From Cupriavidus pauculus (GTDB lineage: Bacteria; Pseudomonadota; Gammaproteobacteria; Burkholderiales; Burkholderiaceae), in NCBI RefSeq assembly GCF_002858765.1, contig NZ_PJRP01000011.1:124001-188000 (forward strand): a stretch of 64,000 bases of DNA, given 5' to 3'. The translations under genes and the position numbers were made by a program. The notes under the pieces were generated by a model. That model saw nothing but the letters and a program-made list of their open reading frames with translations. It searched no databases and had not been told where the DNA came from. Numbering within the stretch: position 1 is the first letter of the stretch; each line of letters starts with the position of its first letter. Shown here one piece after another: positions 8,457-17,963 of this stretch.

Positions 8457-10229
8457 ATGTCCTTGAATTCGTCGCATATTGCCAGGCTCGCGTCATTCGC
8501 ATTTGGCCTTTCTACGTTCTCGCCGATTGTGTCGGCCCAAGTCCCACCTTCACCCGGCCAAGCCACAGCTCTGACCAACGCCGAGCAAGACCAACGCGCG
8601 CGCCAGCAGCAGGAAGCCCGCGAACGCGCCTCCATCGTTGATGCACCGGCAGTGCGCGCCGAGACAACCGCCCGCGCCGAGCATCCAGCGTTGCCGCAGG
8701 AAACCCCCTGTTTTCGGGTCAGTCGCTTCGTTCTCGAAGCTCCCAAGAACTTGCCGGCCGATCAGCAAACCGCAGGCGCCTCGGCCTTGCCGATGGACCC
8801 CTTCGCCTTCGCGCAACTGTGGCTTGAGCACTATCAAGGCGAATGTGTTGGCAAGCAGGGAGTGGAGATGCTGGTCAAGGGGCTGTCGCAAACGATCCTG
8901 TCGAAGGGCTACGTCACCACGCGCGTGCTGGTGCCTGAGCAGGACCTGTCCTCCGGCACACTAAAGCTGGCCCTGATCCCGGGCGTGATCGGCGATATCC
9001 GCTTCAGCGAGCCTGATCTGTGGGGCACGTGGAAGTCAGCGTTCCCCACTGCCCCTGGCGAGTTGCTGAACCTGCGCGATCTGGAGCAGGGCCTGGAGCA
9101 AATGAAGCGCGTGGCCAGCCAAGACGTCGACATGCAGATCGTGCCGACGTCGACGCCCGGGCGCAGCGATGTCGTGATCGCTGTCAAACGCGGCAAGCCG
9201 TGGACGCTGGTAGCCTCCGTCGACAACTCGGGCTCGCGTTCCACCGGCAAGTGGCAAGGCAACGTGAGCGTCGGCATCGACAATCCGCTGGGCCTGAGCG
9301 ACATGTTCAACGTCGGTTACAACCAGGACTTGATGTTCAGCAACAAGGAACATGGGACGCGCGGCTGGAATGGCTTTTATTCGATTCCGTGGGGCTACTG
9401 GACAGCGACGCTCTCGGCCTACAGCAGCAATTACTTCCAGCAGATTGCTGGCGTAAATGCGACGTTCGTGTCGAGCGGGAAATCGGAGAACGTCGACCTG
9501 AAGCTGCACCGGGTGCTGCGCCGCAGCCAGAGCGACGTGCTTGGCATGCAGGTGCGCCTGACGCGCCGGTTCGGCAAGAGCTATATCGAGGACACCGAAA
9601 TTCCGCAGCAGCGCCGGAATAATACGATCCTCGAATTCGGTGTGACGGACCGCCATTACTTCGGCCAATCGCAGCTCGATGCCACGCTGTCACTCCGCCA
9701 GGGTATCGGCGCCTTCGGCGCGCAGGACGACACGCTGGCGTCGCTGGATGGCCCAACCTGGCGATACCGGATGATGGTGCTCGACGCCAACCTTTCGGTG
9801 CCCTTCAAACTGGCCGAACAGCCATTCCGCTACGTCACGACAATTCGTGGCCAATTCACCAATGACCGGCTGTACTACGTTGATGATCTGACGATCGGCA
9901 GCCGATATACCGTGAGAGGCTTTGATGGCGAAAGCCAGCTTGCCGGCGAACGCGGATTCTATTGGCGCAACGAACTGCAGGCGCCGCTGGGAGCGAGCGG
10001 CCAGGCGCTATATATCGGACTCGACTATGGCCGTGTGTACGGACCATCGACCCAGGCGCTTGTCGGATCGCAACTGGCTGGTGCGGTGATCGGCATGCGC
10101 GGCGGCGTGGGCACGCAGAGGTTTGGCGGCGTCTCGTATGACGTGTTCGTAGGGATGCCCGTATACAAGCCGGAGCAGTTCAACACGGCCGGGATGACGG
10201 CGGGGATGCAGATGGTCTATCAGTATTGA
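8457..10229 (+). CDS. TpsB/CdiB-type outer-membrane transporter (ShlB/FhaC/HecB family)
   Basis: A 590-residue two-partner secretion transporter that would export the exoprotein upstream. The ATG at 8457 gives a clean signal peptide ending near VSA-QVPP. The frame is open further upstream to 8331, but those residues look like non-coding leader. A charged, Gln-rich region (about residues 40-75) is followed by POTRA-type domains (about 80-240) and a 16-strand barrel domain to the C-terminus, with family-typical segments such as KPWTLVASVDNSGSRSTGKWQG, VRGFDGE and RGFYWRNEL. It ends in an aromatic-containing strand (MQMVYQY). The order exoprotein, small genes, transporter matches Burkholderia-type CDI loci. 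Confidence 0.93.
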   Translation: MSLNSSHIARLASFAFGLSTFSPIVSAQVPPSPGQATALTNAEQDQRARQQQEARERASIVDAPAVRAETTARAEHPALPQETPCFRVSRFVLEAPKNLPADQQTAGASALPMDPFAFAQLWLEHYQGECVGKQGVEMLVKGLSQTILSKGYVTTRVLVPEQDLSSGTLKLALIPGVIGDIRFSEPDLWGTWKSAFPTAPGELLNLRDLEQGLEQMKRVASQDVDMQIVPTSTPGRSDVVIAVKRGKPWTLVASVDNSGSRSTGKWQGNVSVGIDNPLGLSDMFNVGYNQDLMFSNKEHGTRGWNGFYSIPWGYWTATLSAYSSNYFQQIAGVNATFVSSGKSENVDLKLHRVLRRSQSDVLGMQVRLTRRFGKSYIEDTEIPQQRRNNTILEFGVTDRHYFGQSQLDATLSLRQGIGAFGAQDDTLASLDGPTWRYRMMVLDANLSVPFKLAEQPFRYVTTIRGQFTNDRLYYVDDLTIGSRYTVRGFDGESQLAGERGFYWRNELQAPLGASGQALYIGLDYGRVYGPSTQALVGSQLAGAVIGMRGGVGTQRFGGVSYDVFVGMPVYKPEQFNTAGMTAGMQMVYQY

Positions 10230-10335
10230 GCGATATGCCAGAAGGGCAAGCCAGCGCGATGACCCTGCTGTGATGGTAAGTCTGCAGATCTAGCACGAGT
10301 CAGCCTTCAAAAAGCAAAGACCCTGCGAGATTTAT

Positions 10336-10354
10336 GCGAATGAGAAGTATTTGT
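10336..10354 (+). promoter_or_regulatory. Candidate Fur box
   Basis: The 19-bp site GCGAATGAGAAGTATTTGT matches 11 of 19 positions of the classical Fur consensus, including the AATGA-AA core and ATT. It lies 45-63 bases before the siderophore receptor start, where iron-responsive repression would act. Assignment is by eye. Confidence 0.45.
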
Positions 10355-10398
10355 ATCTAGACGGGTACATTACGGGCATTCCACTCTGCAGTTTGAAG

Positions 10399-12519
10399 AT
10401 GTCTTTGATTCCGCCGTACCGGCGCAGCGTTATCGCGCGCCATGCCTGTCACGCTAGCCTGTTGTTCCTCCCCTTTGCAGACTTGGCATACGCCGAAGCC
10501 GATGCAGTTACCACCTCAGAGTTGCCCGAGGTAAGGGTCACCGCAAGCGCTTCTCCGTCTTACGTCCCGACGGAAGCCGGCGGCGCAACGCGAACGGAAA
10601 CACCGCTACGTGAGGTGCCGCAGTCGGTTCGTGTGGTCACGTCGGCGCTCATCCAGGACCTCGGGGCTACCCGTTTGTCCGACACCGTGGACTATGTCAG
10701 CGGCATCGCCAGACAAAACGACTTCGGTGGGACCTGGGACAACTATGCAATTCGGGGCTTCAGTAGCACCGATATGGGATACCTGGTTAATGGCTTTCCA
10801 GGGTCTCGCGGCTACAGCCCCATGCGGGATACGGCCACGGTAGAGCGGTTTGAGTTTCTGAAAGGTCCCGCAGCCGCGCTGTACGGCAGCAGCGAGCCGG
10901 GAGGAACGATTAACATCGTCACAAAGAAGCCGAAGTTCACGCGGTCGACGACAGCAGAGGTGAGTGGTGGCACGCTCGGCTTCGCGCGCGCAACGGTTGA
11001 TACGACCGGCCCAATCAACGACAAATTTGCATACCGCTTGAACGTGATGGCCGAGGACGGCGCCAGCCGCAGCTCGCTCATCGACAATCACAAGTATCTG
11101 ATTGCCCCTGCGCTGACCTGGGCCATCGATAACGACACGCTGCTCCAATACGAGGGCGAGTTCATGCGCGTGCAGACGCCCTTGGACCGCGGTGTCATCA
11201 ATGTGAACGGCAAACTTGTCCTGCCACGCGACAGATACCTGCAAGAGCCAAGCGACCCCAACCTCCAGCTTTCCAGCAATACGCACCAACTGACGCTCGA
11301 CCGGGATTTGGCGCCAGGATGGCGTACGCGACTCGGCGTGAGCTACAAGGAGTCCGGATTCGAAGGCGACGCTGCGGAGTTCGGAAGCCTGCTGGCGGAT
11401 GGCCGCACGCTGACGCGCCGCAATAGCTGGCGCTCGTTGCCGTCGCGCGATACGTCTGCACAAGCGGAAGTGGAAGGGAATTTCAAGACGGGCGGCATCG
11501 GCCATCGCATGCTCGTGGGCATCGATGTCTCGCGGCTGTATATGGGCATGGACATCGCGTACTCGAATCTCGCGACGAACCCGTATGCCATCGATATCTA
11601 CAATCCCATTTATGGGCAAGCGAAGCCGCCGGTCACACTGAGTACATCTACCCGAGAGAACCAACGAAACTTCGGTGCATACGTGCAAGACGAGATTTCG
11701 CTGGGGCAAAAGTGGAAGCTGCTGGGGGGTGTGCGATTCGATAGCTATCAGCAGTCGGTCGACAACCTCATGACTGCGAAGACAACCAGTCAGCATCAAA
11801 CGGCTGTGTCGCCACGCGTGGGCCTCACTTGGCTGCCGACCGCCCAAACCTCTGCATACATGTCGTTCGGCAAATCATTCCGACCCAACAGCGGGGTGGA
11901 TGAATCTGGCAACGCCTTCAGTCCCCAGCACGGTCGTGCCGTGGAGGCTGGGGTGAAATGGCAGTCGACGGATGCCAAGCTCGGCGCAACACTGTCTGTG
12001 TACGACATTCAAAAGAGCAACGTCCTAACCCGCAGCCCTACCAACCCCAATTTCAACATCGCAGCGGGCGAAGTGACGAGCCGCGGCCTTGAAATCGACG
12101 CGTTCGGTCAAGTGGACCAGAACTGGCGCATCAGCACGAGCTTCTCCCTGATTAACGCCAAGGTCACCGAGGACAACGCGATCGCACCTGGAACTCGCCT
12201 TACCAACATCCCAAAGGTGAGCGCGAGCTTGCTGGCAATCCGCGAAGATGCCATGCCGTGGGTTGGCGGTCGCTATGGCGTTGGTGCGGGCGTTGTCTAT
12301 GTCGGTTCGCGGTCCGGCAACGCGACGGACACCTACTCGCTGCCCGCGTATGCAACGGTAAAGCTGGTCTCGTATTGGCAAATCGACCGTCGTACCAAGG
12401 TCTACTTCGATATCCACAACCTTTTCGACAAGACCTACTACCCTGCGTCTTGGGGCAACCTTGCCGTTATCCCTGGCCTTGGTAGGCAATTCGTCGCAGG
12501 TCTGCGCTATCAGTTCTGA
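10399..12519 (+). CDS. TonB-dependent ferric-siderophore receptor
   Basis: Outer-membrane gated channel for a ferric siderophore, FoxA/FhuE/FpvA-like, 706 residues from the ATG at 10399 (a TTG at 10351 is an alternative). The signal peptide ends near AYAEA. A possible TonB box lies around ELPEVRVTA. The plug domain is clear: PLREVPQSVRVVTSALIQDLG, IRGFSSTDMGYLVNGFPG, and VERFEFLKGPAAALYGSSEPGGTINIVTKKP. The beta-barrel ends in the family signature (NLFDKTYYPASWGN near the end) and a terminal Phe in GLRYQF. No siderophore synthesis or sigma/anti-sigma genes are adjacent, so it probably takes up a xenosiderophore. The candidate Fur box upstream fits iron control. Confidence 0.92.
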   Translation: MSLIPPYRRSVIARHACHASLLFLPFADLAYAEADAVTTSELPEVRVTASASPSYVPTEAGGATRTETPLREVPQSVRVVTSALIQDLGATRLSDTVDYVSGIARQNDFGGTWDNYAIRGFSSTDMGYLVNGFPGSRGYSPMRDTATVERFEFLKGPAAALYGSSEPGGTINIVTKKPKFTRSTTAEVSGGTLGFARATVDTTGPINDKFAYRLNVMAEDGASRSSLIDNHKYLIAPALTWAIDNDTLLQYEGEFMRVQTPLDRGVINVNGKLVLPRDRYLQEPSDPNLQLSSNTHQLTLDRDLAPGWRTRLGVSYKESGFEGDAAEFGSLLADGRTLTRRNSWRSLPSRDTSAQAEVEGNFKTGGIGHRMLVGIDVSRLYMGMDIAYSNLATNPYAIDIYNPIYGQAKPPVTLSTSTRENQRNFGAYVQDEISLGQKWKLLGGVRFDSYQQSVDNLMTAKTTSQHQTAVSPRVGLTWLPTAQTSAYMSFGKSFRPNSGVDESGNAFSPQHGRAVEAGVKWQSTDAKLGATLSVYDIQKSNVLTRSPTNPNFNIAAGEVTSRGLEIDAFGQVDQNWRISTSFSLINAKVTEDNAIAPGTRLTNIPKVSASLLAIREDAMPWVGGRYGVGAGVVYVGSRSGNATDTYSLPAYATVKLVSYWQIDRRTKVYFDIHNLFDKTYYPASWGNLAVIPGLGRQFVAGLRYQF

Positions 12520-12913
12520 ATCAGTGCTAAGTCGTGACATCGCCCGCGCTGCCTTCCGTAACCCGGTAGGGCAAAGGTATGAGGGTGGCGCCGCGCGGAA
12601 GGTGTGCCCGGTCGTGGCTTCGCGTATTGGCCGGGCAAGGCTTGGAGGTTGGTGTGGGGTGGGCGATAAGAGCTGTCGCCGTGCAATAGTCGTGCACAAG
12701 AAGTCCCACCTTGAGGGCCTCTGGAAGGCGGGAGTTGCACATCTCACGCTCGACCAGATAGAATCTCGCAGCCGAAAATAGAGTTGCAGGTTGGTATCTC
12801 CTGCGCCCATCTAGGGTTCTTCCGTCCACGGCGTCATCCTTGAACAAGCATGCTTGAGGAGGCGCACGTGGTCAAATCCTTGTGTGCCCCTCACCCAAGA
12901 GGATTTTGCACAC
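12520..12913 (+). other. Intergenic, no gene recognised
   Basis: 394 bases with several open frames on both strands but no ribosome binding site, homology or codon pattern I trust. The minus-strand frame at 12527-12847 reads superficially protein-like but matches no family I know. Confidence 0.5.
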
Positions 12914-13630
12914 ATGCCATCCGTTTTCTCACCGATTCCCCAAGCCGGCGATGAGGCTATCACTGGTCTCACCCTGGGCCGTGACGACCTGCTTCAACTG
13001 CTGGCGAGTATCGGCACCGACCCTACTTTCGAAAACTGCGTGTTCGATGGCGAAAATCTGTCTGGCCTCGATTTTCGCAACGCTAGATTCTCTCGCTGCT
13101 CATTCGTGGCAGTTGATTTCGAACGGGCGAATCTTGCGAACACGCGCTGGCTCGGTTGCAAGGCTGGTGCGGCCAAATTTCGCTACGCGGATCTGACGGA
13201 CGCACGTCTTTGCCGGTGCGATTTGAACAACTCGCAGTGGTCTGGAGCCAAGCTCGCATCGGCAATGTTTGTGGAAGTAAAGCTCACCGGTGCGCGTCTC
13301 AACGATGTGCATTCCCTCGGGCTCAGCTTTCACGACTCACAACTGGTGGCAGCCGACCTCAAGGCGTTTTCCTTTCGAAAGCAGAGAATCGAGCTCCTGA
13401 ATCTATCCGAAGCAGATTTGTCAGGTTGTGACTTTCGTGACGCCGTTTTTGAGGGTGGGAGCTTACGAAATGCAATCTTGCGCAACGCGCGTTTCGACGG
13501 TGCTGACCTCCGGTCCGTAGACCTTGGTGGGTTAAGACTCGCAGATATGGGGAAGGACTTCAAAGGCGCGATCATTTCGATGGAGCAAGCTGCTGCACTG
13601 GTCGGAGAGTATGGAATCAGGGTTGGCTGA
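12914..13630 (+). CDS. Pentapeptide-repeat protein, Qnr-like layout
   Basis: A 238-residue protein starting at the ATG at 12914 after a poorly defined ribosome site. From about residue 35 to 215 it consists of A(D/N)LxX-type pentapeptides (FENCVFDGENLSGLDFRNARF, DLTDARLCRCDLNNSQWSGA, LSEADLSGCDFRDAVFEGG). These build a right-handed quadrilateral beta-helix. The C-terminal ~25 residues (LRLADM ... MEQAAALVGEYGIRV) resemble the short dimerisation helix that closes Qnr-type DNA-mimic proteins, and the length is slightly above that family's ~215-220. Whether it protects gyrase cannot be told from sequence. Other pentapeptide proteins serve as effectors or structural modules. It stands alone, downstream of the siderophore receptor. 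Confidence 0.8.
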   Translation: MPSVFSPIPQAGDEAITGLTLGRDDLLQLLASIGTDPTFENCVFDGENLSGLDFRNARFSRCSFVAVDFERANLANTRWLGCKAGAAKFRYADLTDARLCRCDLNNSQWSGAKLASAMFVEVKLTGARLNDVHSLGLSFHDSQLVAADLKAFSFRKQRIELLNLSEADLSGCDFRDAVFEGGSLRNAILRNARFDGADLRSVDLGGLRLADMGKDFKGAIISMEQAAALVGEYGIRVG

Positions 13631-14050
13631 GCCTGCAAAGCGTTTCGCGACTGAGGCGCGCAATGTGCGCGTAGACGAGACGCAGCAATCTTCGCTACCT
13701 TCAGTCCGTCTCGCATGCATTGGTACTCTTCCGACAACGGCAATTTCACAATTGCCGGCCTCATAAAGCCTGCCGCCAGCAGGGCATCGAGATTTTATTC
13801 AAATCGGGGCTGGCCGTCCTTCGTCGACAGTCGGGCTGGACTCCGTGCTGCAATCAAATTTGGCTGTCGTTACCGGAAAGAAGGTTCCTCGATGAAAATG
13901 TAGAAAAAGGCACACCGTGGTGGAGGCCAGGCCATGAACCGAGCCAAGCCTTCGCGTTGCTCTCATGAAGCGGCGCATGTGCTGACGTTCTTGGCAAGTG
14001 GCACGGCCTTCACGGGTTTGTTCGTGAGTTCGTGATGGGACGTCCGATGC
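13631..14050 (+). other. Intergenic, no gene recognised
   Basis: 420 bases between two convergent genes. Only short frames are present and no obvious strong hairpin terminator or repeat was found. Confidence 0.5.
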
Positions 14051-15550
14051 TTAGAAGTTCTTCAAGGTATCGAGTTGCTGCTGTGTCAGGCCACGCTGGT
14101 ACAGCACGTCGGTGCGGAAATTCGCGGCGATCGAGGCGGCCTGAGTATCCACCTCGGTGGCGCGGGCAGCGGTGCTCGTAGCGCGGATCCAGGTATTCGT
14201 GCCCGTCAGGATCAGGAAATTTACCAGTGTGACCGTGCCGCCTGCCGGCACCGTGATGGCGAAGTCCATTGTCACCATGTTACTGCCGTCCGACACGTTG
14301 AGCATCGACGTAGAGGTATACGCGACATCATCTGCCGCACCGAAGACGAATCCCGTATCGCGGCCTGTACCCAAGCCGTCCCACGACGCGAGCGCCTTCT
14401 GTAGCGCGCCTACGGGTGGGTAGATGACCCCCGCGCCTAAGGATCCCAGAAAGCTGGTGTAGCTCGCCCTCGCCGTGATCGGCGAGCCCGAGGGATTGTG
14501 GAAGGTGTCGGTCAAACGCGCCCAAGGCTGATCAGGTTGCGCGTAGAACGTGCGCTGGACCTCGAGCCCGCGCAGCATCCTAACGCCGGAGCGGATGTTC
14601 TGTGCTCCCCGCGACTGTGACACGGTCCAACCCGACAGGCCCGCACTGAAGTCGCCATTGACAATGAAGCTCCGTGGCCGGGGCGCGCTATCATCTACCG
14701 ATACCATTTCGATTGAAGTGCCCTGGCCGCGCTTGCACTGTTCGAAGGACAGTACGACCACTTGGCCGACGAAGGCCGTGAGCCATGCGAACCCCCACGT
14801 ACCCAACTGGCCGCCGCTATCGACTCTGAATAGCGTGGTGAGCAGCCCACCGCTAGTGTCGCGCAGCACCACCTGCATGAAGGCCGGCTCGTCTCTGAAA
14901 TTGCCGCGTAGAGCGCCCCACGTGCCCGTCCATCCGAGGCTTACTCGGCCGACTGCCTGCCGCAAGTCCAGAGTCTGCTGCAGCCGCGCATCGGGCACCG
15001 GGTGAAGGAAGGCAGCAACACCGTTCGACTGGAACTGCGGATCGGTCGTGGTCGATACAACCTTCAGGCCGTCGGTTTGGGTCATCTCGGGGCCCAGCGG
15101 AGTCAACTCCGCAAAGGTCTGGTCGCTGTTGAAGCTGGATGAAGTGCCGCCTACGTTCACACTTAACGCCAGCGCCCCTCCGCCCAAACCTGCGAACTGG
15201 TTGTTCCAGCCGTTCCCGATGCTGAAGTCGGGCATCAGGTCCCAGAAATTTGCTTGGCCAGGGCCGACGCCAGCGTCGTTGTCGTGATTGACGAGACTCT
15301 GCTCGAGGATCGTCGATGCGGGCAGCGAGGTCGGCGTTGCGAGCTCAGGGCCAGGTTGCTCAGGGCCAGGTTGCCCAGAACCAGGTTGCTCAGGGGTAGG
15401 CGACGCCGGGCTGGATGGCTCATTCGGTGCAGGGGTGAGAGGAGCGCCAGTAGGCGGTTCGTCACCGCCGCCACACCCACTCAGCACCGCAATCGCAATA
15501 TTTACCGAGGTCAGCGCAAACCTTCTACGATTCAAAATGAACTCCCTCAT
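14051..15550 (-). CDS. Surface or periplasmic lipoprotein of unknown function
   Basis: A 499-residue lipoprotein. The signal peptide ends in a good lipobox, LSGC, with lipidated Cys26. Residues 30-85 form a Pro/Gly/Glu-rich tether containing repeated PGPEQ units, followed by a ~400-residue extracytoplasmic domain rich in beta-strand sequence (NGDFSAGLSGWTVSQ is typical of carbohydrate-binding-like jelly rolls, which often begin this way). I recognise no catalytic motif. The ATG at 15550 is used here. A TTG at 15535 sits 6 bases after AGGGAG and would give MNRRRF, so the true start may be 5 codons later. It is monocistronic and transcribed toward the pentapeptide gene. Confidence 0.8.
   Translation of the reverse strand: MREFILNRRRFALTSVNIAIAVLSGCGGGDEPPTGAPLTPAPNEPSSPASPTPEQPGSGQPGPEQPGPELATPTSLPASTILEQSLVNHDNDAGVGPGQANFWDLMPDFSIGNGWNNQFAGLGGGALALSVNVGGTSSSFNSDQTFAELTPLGPEMTQTDGLKVVSTTTDPQFQSNGVAAFLHPVPDARLQQTLDLRQAVGRVSLGWTGTWGALRGNFRDEPAFMQVVLRDTSGGLLTTLFRVDSGGQLGTWGFAWLTAFVGQVVVLSFEQCKRGQGTSIEMVSVDDSAPRPRSFIVNGDFSAGLSGWTVSQSRGAQNIRSGVRMLRGLEVQRTFYAQPDQPWARLTDTFHNPSGSPITARASYTSFLGSLGAGVIYPPVGALQKALASWDGLGTGRDTGFVFGAADDVAYTSTSMLNVSDGSNMVTMDFAITVPAGGTVTLVNFLILTGTNTWIRATSTAARATEVDTQAASIAANFRTDVLYQRGLTQQQLDTLKNF
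15343..15400 (-). repeat. 15-bp tandem repeats in the lipoprotein tether
   Basis: About four copies of a 15-bp unit (plus-strand form GCTCAGGGCCAGGTT and variants), in frame within the lipoprotein gene and encoding PGPEQ-like pentapeptides. In-frame units like this can change copy number without breaking the gene, altering tether length. Confidence 0.8.
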
Positions 15551-16191
15551 TGACGGGAAAACTAAATCGGCGGCGGTTCTTACCCCGCTCACCTATGACG
15601 CGTGCCCAATGTGTTCCGTCCGGCCTGATCGAGCGTGCGGGAAATGGCGCGGCTGACGGCCAGACACCCGGTCATTGATCGCTGCAATGGGCAAAGATTG
15701 TGATACGGGCAAACTACGCTGATCGATCTGCGATGAGGATCGGTCGCGATGAGTGGGTAGACGGTGTAGGCTCGCAGTGCGTCGCAGAGTAGGCGGTAAC
15801 TGTGCCAGGCCGGTTGACAAGCCAAGCCAAGGGAAGCCTGCGCGCCAGCGGGCATAGCATGCCCAAGTGAGACGGTCCTTCGCCCGCATAGCTCTCGTCG
15901 CCGTTCTTATTCTGGATTGCTATTGCCGACTACTACTATGAGCATCGGAGGGTGGTCCGTCGATGGTCAACGGTCCATCGAAACAGCCGGCGAGAAAGTG
16001 TCAATGCATGGTCCCGACCCGAATCCGTTGAAGCGCACCACCTGGTGGGAGCGCCTGTGCCCGATCCCGAACGCTAGCGCAACTCTAGCAGGGGGGAGAA
16101 ATATTCGCGTCCCCTGTGTTGGGGACAAGTGCATGGCATTGAGCGTGGCTTTTTCAGACGATGGCGGGCTCTTTGAGCTGGATGTCTGATT
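15551..16191 (+). other. Intergenic, no gene recognised
   Basis: About 640 bases upstream of the lipoprotein gene. Open frames exist on both strands (for example 15917-16189 plus) but none shows a start signal or recognisable family. Together with the recombinase remnant that follows, the stretch looks like decayed DNA. Confidence 0.5.
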
Positions 16192-16330
16192 TCAAACCGG
16201 GGAAATGCCGTGATCAACCAAATAGCGTTGATAGCGCCGTAGGTCCTCGGTGCTGGTCGACGGGCAGGCCCGGCGACTGGGTGTTTTGCCGGAGGCAACC
16301 AAGAGCGACGAACTTCTCGACTCGCCACAG
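16192..16330 (-). pseudogene. Remnant of a tyrosine recombinase N-terminal (SAM-like) domain
   Basis: The minus strand reads TEDLRRYQRYLVDHGIS in frame, closely resembling the core-binding helix found in integrase-type recombinases associated with IS91-like elements, and is then cut by a stop at about 16192. Upstream, pieces such as KFVAL occur in a different frame, so at least one frameshift is present. No catalytic R-H-R-Y region remains. It is a scar of a mobile element. Confidence 0.4.
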
Positions 16331-16536
16331 GGGGATGGACTCCACCACGGTTGGTGCCTGCCCACACGCACGATGTCCGCCCCTCCAAACTGCGACCGCC
16401 GCCTGAGCGTGAATAGTCGTTGACATGGCCTGGGAGCGCGGATCGCAGCGTTTCGTGCGCATGGTGTCTTTGCTGAGTCCGCCGGCGTCAATCCGATCAA
16501 TGGAAAGTGATCACCGCGCTCGGCTGGGGAAAACCA

Positions 16537-16559
16537 TTATTTGACTGGGTATCAAAAAC
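16537..16559 (+). promoter_or_regulatory. Operator-like palindrome upstream of porin
   Basis: TTATTTGA-N7-TCAAAAAC, a variant of the perfect TTATTTGA-N7-TCAAATAA sites at 17941 and 26571. The first half is identical and the second half matches at 6 of 8. The embedded TTGACT (16541-16546) can act as a -35 box, so a protein bound here would compete with polymerase for the promoter of the porin starting at 16687. Confidence 0.6.
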
Positions 16560-16686
16560 ACCGTACCTTTAATTGTGTGGATGTCAATTAATGCGGTGCC
16601 GTAGTGCATGCCCCCATGCCGGCCGCGCAGGACAGCACATCGCAGGCCGCTTCAGGCCGCGATCGAAGACAAATTACGGAGGAGCA

Positions 16687-17745
16687 ATGAAAAGAAGCCT
16701 GGCCATCGCCGGTGCGCTGCTAGCGACCGGCGCGACCGCGCACGCCCAATCGTCTGTCACGCTGTACGGCGTTGCAGACGCGGGTATTGAATATCTGAAT
16801 CACGTACCGAACGCCGCGAAGCAATCGTCAAGCCTCGTGCGCATGACGTCCGGCAACATCGCCGGCAGCCGCTGGGGTTTGCGTGGCGTGGAAGACCTGG
16901 GTGGCGGGCTGAAGGGCGTGTTCCTGCTTGAAGGCGGCATGGTGCTCGACTCCGGCATGGCCGCGCAGGGCGGGCGGTTGTTTGGCCGCCGCGCATATGT
17001 CGGCCTCGACACGCCGTATGGGCAGGTCACGATGGGGCGCCACCACAACCTGACGTTCGACCTGATCATCGGCTTCGATCCGATGTATTTCGCCCCCAAG
17101 TATTCGTCGTACTCGCATGACACCTGGTTGGCAGGGCGTACTGACAACGCGGTGAAATACACCGGCAAGTTCGGCGGGCTCACCGCGTCGGCGCTCTACA
17201 GCTTCGGCGTGGATTCGACGATTGCGAACGGCAGCGAAGTGCCGGGCAACAGCCGGGTGGGCCGGGAAATGAGTGCAGGGTTTTCCTATGACATGGGCAA
17301 GTTCCGCGTGGCCGGCGTGTTCGATCAGCTCAATGGCACCTCCGCAGCTACGGCCGGACGCACCGAGCGTCGCTACGTGGCATCGGCTGCCGCTGACTTT
17401 GGCCCCGTGTCAGCCTACTTGGGGTATCGCCGACTGGTCAGCCAGATCCTGACCTCGATGACTCGTACGGACCTGTTCTGGACGGGTGCGACCTATAACT
17501 TCAACCAGGCGTTTGCGCTGACCGGGGCTGTTTACAAGACCAACGACCGCACATCGGCGAAGGATCCGATGTCGTTGGTGATGTCTGCCGACTACCGGTT
17601 TTCGAAGCGCACAGACGCCTACCTGACGGCGTCATACACCTTGAATAAGGGCGGTTCCGCGCTGGGTGCCAACGGGTATGACGGCTCCGTGATTGCGGGT
17701 GCCAACCAATTTGGTGCCGTGATCGGGCTGCGCCACAACTTCTGA
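16687..17745 (+). CDS. OmpC-type general/specific porin
   Basis: A 352-residue outer-membrane trimeric porin of the Gram-negative porin 4 family. The ATG at 16687 follows a strong GGAGGAG. The signal peptide ends at AHA-QSSVTLYG, and the first barrel strand QSSVTLYGVADAGIEYL is diagnostic. Internal signatures include SRWGLRGVEDLGGGLKGVFLLEGG and GRLFGRRAYVGL. The C-terminus ends in the BAM-recognised aromatic, GLRHNF. The gene precedes the aromatic-acid operon and shares its operator, so it likely admits that operon's substrate. It is separated from the operon by about 260 bases containing the operon's own promoter. Confidence 0.95.
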   Translation: MKRSLAIAGALLATGATAHAQSSVTLYGVADAGIEYLNHVPNAAKQSSSLVRMTSGNIAGSRWGLRGVEDLGGGLKGVFLLEGGMVLDSGMAAQGGRLFGRRAYVGLDTPYGQVTMGRHHNLTFDLIIGFDPMYFAPKYSSYSHDTWLAGRTDNAVKYTGKFGGLTASALYSFGVDSTIANGSEVPGNSRVGREMSAGFSYDMGKFRVAGVFDQLNGTSAATAGRTERRYVASAAADFGPVSAYLGYRRLVSQILTSMTRTDLFWTGATYNFNQAFALTGAVYKTNDRTSAKDPMSLVMSADYRFSKRTDAYLTASYTLNKGGSALGANGYDGSVIAGANQFGAVIGLRHNF

Positions 17746-17940
17746 GCAAACACCCAAGGTAGGGGCTCTGCCCGAATCGGGTACGCCGGGATCTGTGCGG
17801 GGCGGTGTCCTGTCATGGGCATTCCTACCGATTTGTTGTCGACTGGACGCGCCGGCTGGGTCGCGTCTTGCGGGTGTGTCGCCCCGGCGGCACACCTTTT
17901 TTTCGGTGGTGCCCTACCTAGTCAGTGCAGTACAGCGGAA

Positions 17941-17963
17941 TTATTTGACAGCATATCAAATAA
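17941..17963 (+). promoter_or_regulatory. Perfect operator palindrome of the catabolic operon
   Basis: TTATTTGA-N7-TCAAATAA with perfect 8-bp arms. It covers the -35 box and most of the -10/-35 spacer of the promoter at 17945-17973, the geometry expected for a repressor. The same motif occurs at 26571-26593 (perfect) and 16537 and 26538 (variants). The TetR gene at 25678 is the nearest candidate binder. Confidence 0.8.

Noticed and set aside
12527-12847. Minus-strand 106-codon frame in the gap after the siderophore receptor
   Set aside because: Reads partly protein-like, but there is no family match, no good ribosome site and no conserved context.
15343-15400. CRISPR-like repeats
   Set aside because: The 15-bp units are contiguous without spacers and lie in frame in a proline-rich tether; a tandem repeat, not an array.
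15917-16189. Plus-strand 90-codon frame in the gap upstream of the first porin
   Set aside because: No ribosome site or recognisable motif; it overlaps decayed DNA near a recombinase remnant.
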